A stretch of 64,000 nucleotides of DNA from Pedobacter sp. FW305-3-2-15-E-R2A2 (lineage in GTDB: Bacteria; Bacteroidota; Bacteroidia; Sphingobacteriales; Sphingobacteriaceae), in contig NZ_CP151803.1 in assembly GCF_038446955.1 (NCBI RefSeq), forward strand, positions 7,192,001 to 7,256,000. The letters run 5' to 3'. This document shows, piece after piece, positions 25,626 to 34,286 of this stretch. How positions within the stretch are numbered: the stretch's first letter is position 1; the number at the start of each line of letters is the position of its first letter. The position numbers and the translations under genes are program-made. The notes beneath the pieces are model-generated. The model saw only the letters and a program-made list of their open reading frames with translations. It had not been told where the DNA came from and made no database searches.

Positions 25626-26438
25626 ATGAGGTTACTTAAATTATTATTGATCCCCATAGCCATGGCTGTGGGGACTACCGCGCGGTCGCAGGAGCTCTAT
25701 GTGTTCTCTGAGCCGGCCAGTAATATGCCTGCAAAATCGATTGGGATAAGGTTAACAAATGAGGGCGTATTTAACCCGAAATTTGCGACAAGAACGATTC
25801 CGGAGATGATGATCGGATTCAATAAAAATCTGATGATCCACGTACAGGGGTTTTTCTCTGATATGGACGGAGGCTATAAAGCCGAGGGCGCAAGTTTATA
25901 TGGTAAATACCGGTTTTTGTCTGTTGATGATGTGAAAAGTCATTTCAGGGCAGCAGCATTCGTCCGGATCAGTAGCAGCAGCAGGCCAACATATACCGAA
26001 GATATCAATCTTGAAGGGGATAACAGTGGCTTACAGGGAGGTTTGATCTTTACTCAGTTATTGCATAAACTTGCTTTATCGTCAACATTGAGCTATTCAA
26101 AGGCTTTTGAGCGCAATAGCAAACAGCTGACAGGGATGCCTAAGCCGGATCAAATGTTAGGTTATAGTCTATCCTCAGGGTACCTGATGCTGCCTTTTGT
26201 TTACAAAAACTATAACCAGCCAAACCTGAACCTGTATTTCGAAGTATTGGGTAAAACCAATCCTGAGAATGGACATTCTTACCTGGATGTTGCACCAGCA
26301 GTTCAGGTGGTTCTCAATAGCAGAACCCGAATTGACCTGGGATATCGTTTTGAGGTGGCAGGGAACATGGCGAACAGGTATACGAAGAATATGTACCTGG
26401 CAAGAGTTGAATTTAACTTCTTCAATGTGCTGAAATAG
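25626..26438 (+). CDS. Predicted outer-membrane barrel protein, partner of the metal triad
   Basis: A 270-residue protein with a signal peptide ending near TARSQ and a body of alternating amphipathic strands ending in an aromatic C-terminal strand (YLARVEFNFFNVLK), as in outer-membrane beta-barrels. I recognise no named domain. It starts 6 nt after the HMA gene, so it is very likely co-transcribed. In other Bacteroidota small barrels of this type accompany copper-linked genes, but that is a recalled association. A metal export or sensing role is inference. Confidence 0.7.
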   Translation: MRLLKLLLIPIAMAVGTTARSQELYVFSEPASNMPAKSIGIRLTNEGVFNPKFATRTIPEMMIGFNKNLMIHVQGFFSDMDGGYKAEGASLYGKYRFLSVDDVKSHFRAAAFVRISSSSRPTYTEDINLEGDNSGLQGGLIFTQLLHKLALSSTLSYSKAFERNSKQLTGMPKPDQMLGYSLSSGYLMLPFVYKNYNQPNLNLYFEVLGKTNPENGHSYLDVAPAVQVVLNSRTRIDLGYRFEVAGNMANRYTKNMYLARVEFNFFNVLK

Positions 26439-26491
26439 GTGCTTGCGCTTATTTCTTATCATACATCAACAATCAGCGTTGTTATTCGTTA

Positions 26492-26499
26492 TAGATTTG
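26492..26499 (+). promoter_or_regulatory. Predicted -7 element of the yceI gene
   Basis: TAGATTTG fits TAnnTTTG and lies 22 nt before the ATG at 26522. No convincing TTG lies about 20 nt upstream. Confidence 0.35.
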
Positions 26500-26521
26500 T
26501 AAATCATTAACAAATAAAATT

Positions 26522-27094
26522 ATGAAAAAGGTATTTTTATTCCTGGTTGCCATTTCAATCAGCGTTGCGTCTTTCGCACAAACCAAATGGACGGTTGATC
26601 CAATGCACTCTTTCGTGAATTTCTCCGTAAGACACATGGGAATCTCTTTTGTAGACGGTTCATTTAATAAATTCGATGGTGCTGTAGAAGCAGCCAAAGC
26701 AGACTTAACAGATGCTAAAATTAATTTTACAGTTGACGTAAACAGTGTGGATACGCGTGTAGAGCCTCGTGACAACCATTTGAAAACAGACGATTTCTTC
26801 AATGCTGAAAAGTATCCACAAATGACTTTTGAAAGCACTTCTTTCAAAAAACTGAAAGGGAATAACTATGAGCTGAACGGAAAGCTGACCATTCGTGATG
26901 TAACAAAAGATGTGAAGTTCAATGTTGTTTTTGGTGGAACGACCAAAGACCAGCAAGGAAATACCAAAGCTGGATTTTCTGCAAATACAACCATCAATCG
27001 CTTGGATTATAACATCAAGTTTGATCCAACAGGTATGGGGGTAGGTAAAGACATTAAAATTTCTTTAAATCTTGAATTTGCCCAGGCAAAATAA
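26522..27094 (+). CDS. YceI-family periplasmic lipid-binding protein
   Basis: A 190-residue exported protein with signal peptide VFLFLVAISISVASFAQ. The YceI lipocalin-like barrel is marked by WTVDPMHSFVNFSVRHM at the N-terminus, RDNHLKTDDFFNAEKYP in the middle and the final strand DIKISLNLEFAQAK. Relatives bind polyisoprenoids such as ubiquinone precursors. Length is normal. A terminator follows at 27114-27166. Confidence 0.93.
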   Translation: MKKVFLFLVAISISVASFAQTKWTVDPMHSFVNFSVRHMGISFVDGSFNKFDGAVEAAKADLTDAKINFTVDVNSVDTRVEPRDNHLKTDDFFNAEKYPQMTFESTSFKKLKGNNYELNGKLTIRDVTKDVKFNVVFGGTTKDQQGNTKAGFSANTTINRLDYNIKFDPTGMGVGKDIKISLNLEFAQAK

Positions 27095-27113
27095 TCAATT
27101 CTTATCTTAAATA

Positions 27114-27165
27114 AGGTTTGGGCAGGGCTAGGCGGTCGTGTTTAGAAATACCCAAACCTCATTTT
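27114..27165 (+). terminator. Terminator after yceI
   Basis: Nine-bp perfect stem AGGTTTGGG / CCCAAACCT (27114-27122 with 27151-27159), 28-nt loop, followed by CATTTT. The loop is long, so efficiency is uncertain. Confidence 0.65.
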
Positions 27166-27181
27166 AATCCAGCCAATCCTC

Positions 27182-28009
27182 ATGTCAAACTTAACTCAAT
27201 TCAAGACCTTTAGTCAGAATTTGCCGGTTCAGGATCATTTAATGCCTGTTTTGTTTATTGGTCATGGTTCACCTATGAACGGGATTGAAGACAATGAATT
27301 CAGTGCGCAATGGGTAGCAATGGCCAAACATATTCCGGTTCCTACAGCAGTCATCGTTGTTTCTGCACATTGGTTTACCAAAGGAACACACATTACAGCA
27401 ATGGATTTTCCGAAAACTATTCATGATTTCGGCGGTTTTCCAAAGGCTTTATTTGATGTGGAATACCCAGCGCCCGGAAATGTTGAATTGGCATTGGAAA
27501 CGAAAAAACTGATCCATACTGCTGAGGTAGGTTTAGATCACGATTGGGGGTTGGATCATGGTGCATGGACAGTAGTAAGGCATATGTATCCTGAGGCCAA
27601 CATTCCTGTACTTCAGCTGAGCATAGATTATACAAAAGATGCCAGGTATCACTATGACCTTGCAAAAGAGCTTTATGACCTGAGAAAAAAAGGAGTATTG
27701 ATCCTTGGAAGTGGAAATATGGTCCATAATCTCAGGATGATGAGCTGGGAGATGATCAATGGAGGTGGTTATGACTGGGCATTGGAAATCAATGATAAAT
27801 TTAAATCATTGATCTTAAATAACCAGCATCAGCCTTTAATGGCTTACCAGAGTTTAGGAAAAGAAGCCATGCTGGCGATTCCAACCCCGGAGCATTACCT
27901 GCCCCTGATGTATACGTTGGGGCTGAAAAATGACGGAGAAGCCGTTTCTCTTTTTAATGATAAGGCGGTAGGTGGTTCATTAACAATGACTTCTGTTAGG
28001 ATCGGTTAA
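27182..28009 (+). CDS. 4,5-DOPA dioxygenase extradiol-like protein (LigB/YgiD family)
   Basis: A 275-residue class III extradiol dioxygenase. The family ligands appear as FIGHGSPMNGI, VVSAHWFT, LGSGNMVHNL and TPEHYLPLMY, each supplying a histidine. YgiD of E. coli cleaves L-DOPA in vitro; the natural substrate is not known. DHGAWTVVRHMYPEANIPV is also conserved. The gene stands alone between yceI and an opposite-strand aldehyde dehydrogenase. Confidence 0.93.
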   Translation: MSNLTQFKTFSQNLPVQDHLMPVLFIGHGSPMNGIEDNEFSAQWVAMAKHIPVPTAVIVVSAHWFTKGTHITAMDFPKTIHDFGGFPKALFDVEYPAPGNVELALETKKLIHTAEVGLDHDWGLDHGAWTVVRHMYPEANIPVLQLSIDYTKDARYHYDLAKELYDLRKKGVLILGSGNMVHNLRMMSWEMINGGGYDWALEINDKFKSLILNNQHQPLMAYQSLGKEAMLAIPTPEHYLPLMYTLGLKNDGEAVSLFNDKAVGGSLTMTSVRIG

Positions 28010-28022
28010 GGAGAACAATTGC

Positions 28023-29423
28023 TCACATGAGTTTTCTCAGCCATTTTAATACCCAGCCTTTCTTTTCATAAGGTGGATAAATTAACTTGCTCATATCCAG
28101 TCTGGATTGAAAAACAACAGCTCTTTCGTGAGAAAAGGTTTTGAATCCAAATTGCCCATGACAGCTTCCCATTCCGCTTGCATTTACGCCGCCAAAAGGT
28201 AATTTTGGATTGCTGATGTGGATGAGCACATCGTTCACACATGTTCCACCTGCACTGGTATTTTTTATGATCTGATGAATATTCTTTTTGTTCTTGCTGA
28301 AGATGTAAAGGGCCAGAGGTTTGCTCATCCTGTTCACAACATGAATCGCCTCTTCTATCGTATGATAGGTGATGATGGGCAATACAGGACCGAAAATTTC
28401 TTCTTTCATGATCTCTGAATCTTCTGAAAGTCCGGTGAGTACTGCTGGATATATGGTCTGAATAGAAGGTTTTTTCTTACCCCCGAAAGGAATAGAAGCT
28501 CCCTTGCTTAAAGCATCTTCAATCAGGCCCTCAATCCTTTCAAAATGTTTTTTATTGATGATCTTTGCATAACTCGATAGATCAAGCTCGCCATCTGCGA
28601 GGAAAAACATCCGGGTAACGGCATTTTTATAGTGCTCAATAAAGGAATCTTGCCTGGTTTTAGGAATTAAGATATAATCAGGGGCGATACAGGTTTGACC
28701 TGCATTGGTCAGCTTTCCCCAGGCGATCTTCGCGGCAGCCTGTTCCAGATCAGCAGTATCATCAATGATGGTAGGCGATTTTCCGCCGAGTTCCAGGGTG
28801 ACAGAACTCAGGTTTTTTGCCGCGGCTTCCATCACGACCTTGCCGATTGCCGTACTTCCGGTGAAAAAGATATGGTCAAATGGAAGGCTCAAAAGAATGG
28901 CGGAGAGTGATGCATCGCCCTCAAAACAACAAACTTCTTCCTCTGTGAAGCAGTCGTCAATGATTCTGCAAATAATAGAACTGGTTTCTGAGCTTAATTC
29001 TGAAGGTTTAAGGATGGCACAGTTTCCCGCAGCAATGGCCGAAACCAAGGGGGCCATCATGAGCTGAAAGGGATAATTCCAGGGAGAAATAATCAGGCAA
29101 AGCCCTTTTGGTTCATAATAAATTCTGTTGGTTGCCATCAAGCCTGTAATGGTCTTTCCTACCTTCTGAGGCTCCATCCAGCCACTCAGGTTTTTTATGG
29201 CGAAATCAATCTCGCTATAGATAAAAATCACTTCCGTTACTGCAGATTCAAACTCACTTTTACGCAAGTCGTTCTGTAGGGCCGTATAAATGTCCTTTTC
29301 ATGCTTTTCTATACTGCTTTTTAATGCACTTAATTTATTTATTCGTTGTGTGGCATTACTATTTCTAAGTGTATATTTATGCGCTTGCTGAGCTTTAAAA
29401 ACGGAATTGATCGTTTGTATCAT
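28023..29423 (-). CDS. Aldehyde dehydrogenase family protein
   Basis: A 466-residue NAD(P)-dependent aldehyde dehydrogenase. Catalytic Glu is in TLELGGKSP, the nucleophile Cys in NAGQTCIAPDY, and ISPWNYPFQLMMAPLVSAIAAGN forms the cofactor site. It resembles the class 3 group (fatty-aldehyde type, about 460 residues), with a C-terminal hydrophobic or basic tail (LIYPPYEKKGWVLKWLRKLM) that may attach to membrane. That subtype suggests long-chain aldehyde oxidation, but the substrate is not shown. It is convergent with the dioxygenase gene (13-nt gap). Confidence 0.92.
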   Translation of the reverse strand: MIQTINSVFKAQQAHKYTLRNSNATQRINKLSALKSSIEKHEKDIYTALQNDLRKSEFESAVTEVIFIYSEIDFAIKNLSGWMEPQKVGKTITGLMATNRIYYEPKGLCLIISPWNYPFQLMMAPLVSAIAAGNCAILKPSELSSETSSIICRIIDDCFTEEEVCCFEGDASLSAILLSLPFDHIFFTGSTAIGKVVMEAAAKNLSSVTLELGGKSPTIIDDTADLEQAAAKIAWGKLTNAGQTCIAPDYILIPKTRQDSFIEHYKNAVTRMFFLADGELDLSSYAKIINKKHFERIEGLIEDALSKGASIPFGGKKKPSIQTIYPAVLTGLSEDSEIMKEEIFGPVLPIITYHTIEEAIHVVNRMSKPLALYIFSKNKKNIHQIIKNTSAGGTCVNDVLIHISNPKLPFGGVNASGMGSCHGQFGFKTFSHERAVVFQSRLDMSKLIYPPYEKKGWVLKWLRKLM

Positions 29424-29567
29424 AGAAAGGCTTTAGGTTTATTTAAAGATACAAAATGAAACGGTCTAATGCTATAAGAAAGCTTTCCTGGCATCTAAAA
29501 AATTATAGATTAATGAAACCCTCAGTAACGGATACCGTTTTTGGGATTGAAAAATAGAAATAGACGA

Positions 29568-30782
29568 ATGAAAAAAGGATGGTTTGTTGTTTTTACGCTT
29601 GTTTTAATGGTGCAGTTAGGGTATAGCCAAAAGATTAAAACAGGAGTTTTGGTGATTGGAAATGGGAATAATGCTTTAGGGGCGGGGTTTCAATCTGCGG
29701 CATCAGGAGTAAAGACCATTTTGTTGATGGAAAATCAAAACTTCGAAATGAGTGAAGTTCATTCTATCGATAAAAATCTATCCTCTGGTCTGGAAGCTGA
29801 ATTTCTGAAAAGAATGAGAAAAGCGAAGGGGATCAAGGATACAACTAAGGTCTATATCGACCAGACGAGTGCCAATGCAGTAATTAAATCCTGGGCCGAC
29901 AGCACTAAAAACCTGACGATTATCAGAACCGGGGAATGGTCAAAACTAAAAAGAGCGGGAGGAGGCTGGAGCATTCAGCTGAGCGATGGACGAACGATCA
30001 GAGCAGCGATATTGGTCCATGCCGATGCTTTCGGAAAAGTTAATGAAGCTCTCTTATTGCCCAAAATCAAGGAGGGCCAATGGAAGGCCTTGAACTATAA
30101 GGATAATCTGTACAGAACAAGTGTTTCTTCTGGATTTTCTATTGACAATTCCCGTTCAAATGTCCTTTCATTGTATGATTTGTTGATTCCGGGACAGGAA
30201 AATTTAGTGGTGCTAAACCCTGATCAGCAAAGTATCGCTGCTGGACAATCCGCGGGGGCTACGGCTGCATATGCTGCTTTTTTTGACTTGAAAACGTCGC
30301 AGTCTAACCTGAAAAAGATTCAGGGGGAGTTGATCAGTCATAAGCTTTCTATTCTGCCATTTGAAGATGTCGTTGTTACAGACAGCAACTGGAAAGCCGT
30401 TCAGTTTATTGGCTTATCCGGCTTTTTAAAAGGGACACTTTCTTCCGGGCGACTCACATTTTTGCCAAACAGGGAGGTGAGTACTGAAGAGGTCAAAGAA
30501 CCGATAAAAGAATATTTCTATAAAGCCCAGATCTGGTTTGAAGATTATAAAGGGGCACAAATGACGATCTCTTCCACTTTAGACCTGGTTAGTAAAATCG
30601 GGAATAAATCGCCGGAAAATACACTGACAGAAGTGAAAAAGAAATGGAAGACCACTTACGGATTTAAGACTGAATTTGAGCCATCACGTCCTATTACCCG
30701 CAGGGAATTTGCAGTATTGGTCTATGAATATCTGAATCCTTTTAATGTAAACGTAGATTCAAAAGGCAGGGTGATCCGGTAA
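29568..30782 (+). CDS. Exported FAD-dependent oxidoreductase-like protein, degenerate cofactor motif
   Basis: A 404-residue protein with signal peptide MKKGWFVVFTLVLMVQLGYSQ; ATG 29568 is preferred to the in-frame TTG 29541. Residues 24-53 look like a Rossmann beta-alpha-beta (VLVIGNGNNALGAGFQSA, then ILLMEN), but the third Gly of GxGxxG is replaced. A C-terminal SIAAGQSAGATAAY resembles the closing FAD motif of the xanthan-lyase-linked FAD family. The final 130 residues contain a motif RPITRREFAVLVYEYL reminiscent of an SLH or peptidase-associated tail. Cofactor binding is uncertain. It precedes three secreted peptidase genes on the same strand. Confidence 0.7.
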   Translation: MKKGWFVVFTLVLMVQLGYSQKIKTGVLVIGNGNNALGAGFQSAASGVKTILLMENQNFEMSEVHSIDKNLSSGLEAEFLKRMRKAKGIKDTTKVYIDQTSANAVIKSWADSTKNLTIIRTGEWSKLKRAGGGWSIQLSDGRTIRAAILVHADAFGKVNEALLLPKIKEGQWKALNYKDNLYRTSVSSGFSIDNSRSNVLSLYDLLIPGQENLVVLNPDQQSIAAGQSAGATAAYAAFFDLKTSQSNLKKIQGELISHKLSILPFEDVVVTDSNWKAVQFIGLSGFLKGTLSSGRLTFLPNREVSTEEVKEPIKEYFYKAQIWFEDYKGAQMTISSTLDLVSKIGNKSPENTLTEVKKKWKTTYGFKTEFEPSRPITRREFAVLVYEYLNPFNVNVDSKGRVIR

Positions 30783-30892
30783 ATGCCCCAGGGGGCGCTG
30801 AGAAGCCTTGTAACATTTATAAAACCTTATTGTGCTTTGGTTTATGTGATTTCTTTTTTCTATAAATTGCAGGGAATAACCTAAACCTCAGC

Positions 30893-32536
30893 ATGAAGAA
30901 ACTTTACCTTTTAAATGGGTTTCTGCTCTTGTTTGCCGGCCAGCAGATGGCTTTTGCGCAGACAGATTACAGCAGTAACGACCGCCTGGCGCAAAGAATT
31001 ACGACGCTTTCTAAAACCTATCCTGCGTTGGTTAAGTCCAGATCTCTAACGAAGACCATTTCGGGAAAAGAAGTCTGGATGATGACCATTGGAACGGGAA
31101 AAGTAGAACAGAAACCTGCTATTGTACTGGTTGGAGGAGTAGAAGGAACTCATTTGCTGGGCATGGAGCTGGCAATAGGCTTTGCAGAACAGTTGTTGGC
31201 TGCTTCGGGCACAGATAGCATTAAAAATTTGTTGAATAAACAGACATTTTATGTCTTCCCAAATATGAGCCCTGACGCAACAGAGCAATATTTTGCGAAA
31301 GTAAAGTACGGACGAAGTGGAAACGCAAGGGTGATAGACAGAGATCGGGACGGTAGAACCGGAGAAGATGGATTTGACGACCTGAATGGTGATGGGAAGA
31401 TCAGTTGGATGCGAATCGCAGATCCTACAGGTACTTTTCGGCTCAACCCTGAAGACCCACGTTCTCTGATTCCGGCGGATGCCGCAAAAGGCGAAACAGG
31501 ACAATACCTTTTAATACAGGAAGGACTGGATAATGATAAAGATGGGGCTTTCAATGAAGATGGGGCGGAGGGCGTGCATTTTAATAGAAATTCCAGTTAT
31601 AATTATAAGAATTTTATCCCGGGAGCTGGGGAATTTGCAGTTTCTGAATTGGAAAACCGTGCTTTGTTTGATTTTCTCTATGATGCTTTTAATGTATATG
31701 CCGTGGTTACTTTTGGACCTCAAAATAACCTTTCATGGCCAGTACAGACTAATCCGGCCGGATTGTCAAAAAGGATCATCAGCAGCTGGTCTGAGTCAGA
31801 TGCGAAGGTAAATACACTGGTTTCTGAAAAATACAATAAAATTATTGGGGCTAAAGATGCCCCTAAAACAATTGCAGAAAGTGGTGATTTTTCTCAATGG
31901 GCTTACTTTCATTATGGCCGGTTGAGTTTTAGCACCCCGGGTTGGTGGCTGCCTAAAGTAAAACCGGATAGTGTAGCGAAACAAAAAGCATTTACGATAG
32001 AAGATCCTACCGCCGAATACCTGCGTTGGGCAAAGAGCAAAGGCATTACCAACACCTTTACGGAATGGAAAGTGCTGAACCACCCTGATTTCCCCGGGCA
32101 GACGGTGGAAGTAGGAGGGATTGACCCATTTGTATTGTCAAATCCTCCATATCAGCTGGTAGAAGGCATTGTAAAGAAACATACAGACTTTGTATTGTCT
32201 CTTGCCGCGATGGCTCCCCAGATTGATCTGACCGGCCTTAAAACCGAGAAAGTGGATGGAGGATTAAGCCGCGTTTCTGTAAAAGTAGTGAATACTGGCA
32301 TTTTACCTACGTTAACCAAAATTGGGGAAAAGAGTTATTTCCTTAAAAAAATCGCGGTAAAAGTAAATACAGGTAGCGGCCAGACGGTGTTGTCTGGCAG
32401 GAAAAATCAATTGCTGGAGGTTATTCCGGGCAAAGGGTTTATAGAACTGAGCTGGCTCATTAAAGGCCCGGGTAAAATAAGCATCGAAGCAGGAAGCCCT
32501 TCTTCGGGAAGTAAGATGATTGACGTATCCCTCTAA
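30893..32536 (+). CDS. M14-family zinc carboxypeptidase-like protein, probably inactive (zinc ligands swapped)
   Basis: A 547-residue exported protein (signal peptide LNGFLLLFAGQQMAFAQ) homologous to the next gene product. The zinc motif HxxE of M14 peptidases is inverted: VGGVEGTHLLG gives Glu84 and His87 where the neighbour has HSNE. The third zinc histidine is Gly275 (TFGPQNN), and the catalytic Glu is replaced by Pro349 (SFSTPGWW). NRN at 231-233 is kept. Ca-type loops DRDRDGRTGEDG and DNDKDGAFNEDG are also kept. It ends in a beta-sandwich domain. It is likely a pseudo-enzyme that still binds peptide or its partner. Confidence 0.85.
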   Translation: MKKLYLLNGFLLLFAGQQMAFAQTDYSSNDRLAQRITTLSKTYPALVKSRSLTKTISGKEVWMMTIGTGKVEQKPAIVLVGGVEGTHLLGMELAIGFAEQLLAASGTDSIKNLLNKQTFYVFPNMSPDATEQYFAKVKYGRSGNARVIDRDRDGRTGEDGFDDLNGDGKISWMRIADPTGTFRLNPEDPRSLIPADAAKGETGQYLLIQEGLDNDKDGAFNEDGAEGVHFNRNSSYNYKNFIPGAGEFAVSELENRALFDFLYDAFNVYAVVTFGPQNNLSWPVQTNPAGLSKRIISSWSESDAKVNTLVSEKYNKIIGAKDAPKTIAESGDFSQWAYFHYGRLSFSTPGWWLPKVKPDSVAKQKAFTIEDPTAEYLRWAKSKGITNTFTEWKVLNHPDFPGQTVEVGGIDPFVLSNPPYQLVEGIVKKHTDFVLSLAAMAPQIDLTGLKTEKVDGGLSRVSVKVVNTGILPTLTKIGEKSYFLKKIAVKVNTGSGQTVLSGRKNQLLEVIPGKGFIELSWLIKGPGKISIEAGSPSSGSKMIDVSL

Positions 32537-32546
32537 TTTGCAGATC

Positions 32547-34286
32547 ATGAAGATGAAATATATAATGCTGATGGCTGCAGGAATGGTTTGCAGCACTTTA
32601 GTAAAAGCTCAAAAACCAGAAAATATTATTGCTGCGGTAGGTAGCCCCTCCAATCCTAAGGTTCCGATTAGCTGGAACAGGTATTACGATTATACTGCTT
32701 TAGCGGACCTCTGCAAGAAATTGGCACAGGCGCATCCTGACTTGGTAAAGCTGAGTTCAATGGGGAAATCTTTTGAAGGAAAAGACCTTTGGGTGATGAC
32801 GATTACGGACCATAAATCGGGAAACGCGGGTCAAAAGCCGGCGATGTATATTGATGGGAATATCCATTCCAATGAGATTCAGGGTGCAGAATTTGCCCTT
32901 TATACCGCTTGGTATCTGGCGGAAATGTTCCAGCAGGGAAACCCCGCAGTTAAGGCTTTGCTGGCAGAAAAGACCTTTTATATTGCGCCTACCATCAATC
33001 CGGATGCAAGAGACAACTTTATTCATAAAGCAAATACCGCTCATTCTCCAAGATCGGGATTGTTGCCGATTGATAACGATCGTGACGGTTCGGTAAACGA
33101 GGATGGGTTTGATGACCTTGATGGAGATGGCCACATTGTGATGATGCGCAGAAAAAATGTCAACGGGCGGTTTAGAGCTGATGTGACTGATCCCAGAAGG
33201 ATGATCCTGGTTGGGGCTGATGAACAAGGTGAATACGAATTATTGGGGCAGGAAGGAATCGATAATGACGGAGACGGACTGGTGAATGAGGATGGAGAGG
33301 GTTTTTACGATCCAAATCGTGACTGGGGTTGGAACTGGCAGCCAAATTATGTGCAGTCGGGGGCCTATAAATACCCTTTTTCTATCCCTGAAAACCGTGC
33401 TGTAGCAGAATTTGCCATGAAACATCCAAATATTGCTGCCGCACAATCCTACCACAATAACGGAGGGATGATCCTGAGAGGACCAGGTGCAATAGAGGAT
33501 GTAGATACGTACAACGCGCTTGATGCCAGGGTATATGATGCACTTGGAAAGAAAGGAGAGGAATTGCTGCCGGGATATCGCTATCTGGTCGTGTATAAGG
33601 ATATGTATTCGGTATTTGGAGGAGAGTTGGATTGGTTTTATGGCGGTCGAGGGATATATACTTTCTCCAATGAACTCTGGACAAATTACTCGCTTTACAA
33701 TAAAACAGAAGGGGATGGGGATAAAGCGCAGGCACAGCAATATACCTTTGATAAAGACTTGCTGATGAAAGATGCTTTTGTAGACTGGCACCCTTTCAAG
33801 CATCCTCAATATGGAGATATCGAAATCGGTGGTTTCAAAAAGACCTATACACGGTTACACCCGGGCTTTTTACTGGAAAGTGATGCCCATAGGAATATGG
33901 CGTTCAGTGTATATCATGCCTACCATACGCCAAAATTAAAGGTCACCGAGCTGGAAGTGAAGGAGCTTGGCGGAGGCCTTTCGCAGGTCACTGCCGTTGT
34001 TGCCAATGAGCGAATGATTCCCACCCATTCCAGTCAGGATATCAAAAATAATATTGAAGTTCCTGATGTCGTATCTTTAACCGGAGGGAATGTGGTTGCA
34101 GGTATGATCGTCACTAACAGAGATCTGAATATCAGTACTGAACAGAAAAGAGATGCGGCAAATCTAAAAGTCGATAACATTCCCGGCAATGGCTATGTCA
34201 CAGTTCGCTGGATTGTAAAAGGAGGAACTAAATTTACGGTAAACGTGTCCAGTAAAAAAGGAGGACTGGCCTCAAAAACAAACTAA
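32547..34286 (+). CDS. M14-family zinc carboxypeptidase, intact active site
   Basis: A 579-residue exported peptidase (signal peptide ending TLVKAQ); ATG 32547 is chosen, an upstream TTG frame being unlikely. Zinc ligands are His107 and Glu110 (DGNIHSNEIQG) and His303 (SYHNNGG); the catalytic Glu is Glu376 (TFSNELW). NPDAR 151-155 binds substrate. Two acidic loops, DNDRDGSVNEDG near 176 and DNDGDGLVNEDG near 239, look like calcium sites inserted in the catalytic domain. A C-terminal beta domain follows. It starts 10 nt after the pseudo-M14 gene, and the S9 gene begins directly at its stop. Confidence 0.93.
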   Translation: MKMKYIMLMAAGMVCSTLVKAQKPENIIAAVGSPSNPKVPISWNRYYDYTALADLCKKLAQAHPDLVKLSSMGKSFEGKDLWVMTITDHKSGNAGQKPAMYIDGNIHSNEIQGAEFALYTAWYLAEMFQQGNPAVKALLAEKTFYIAPTINPDARDNFIHKANTAHSPRSGLLPIDNDRDGSVNEDGFDDLDGDGHIVMMRRKNVNGRFRADVTDPRRMILVGADEQGEYELLGQEGIDNDGDGLVNEDGEGFYDPNRDWGWNWQPNYVQSGAYKYPFSIPENRAVAEFAMKHPNIAAAQSYHNNGGMILRGPGAIEDVDTYNALDARVYDALGKKGEELLPGYRYLVVYKDMYSVFGGELDWFYGGRGIYTFSNELWTNYSLYNKTEGDGDKAQAQQYTFDKDLLMKDAFVDWHPFKHPQYGDIEIGGFKKTYTRLHPGFLLESDAHRNMAFSVYHAYHTPKLKVTELEVKELGGGLSQVTAVVANERMIPTHSSQDIKNNIEVPDVVSLTGGNVVAGMIVTNRDLNISTEQKRDAANLKVDNIPGNGYVTVRWIVKGGTKFTVNVSSKKGGLASKTN

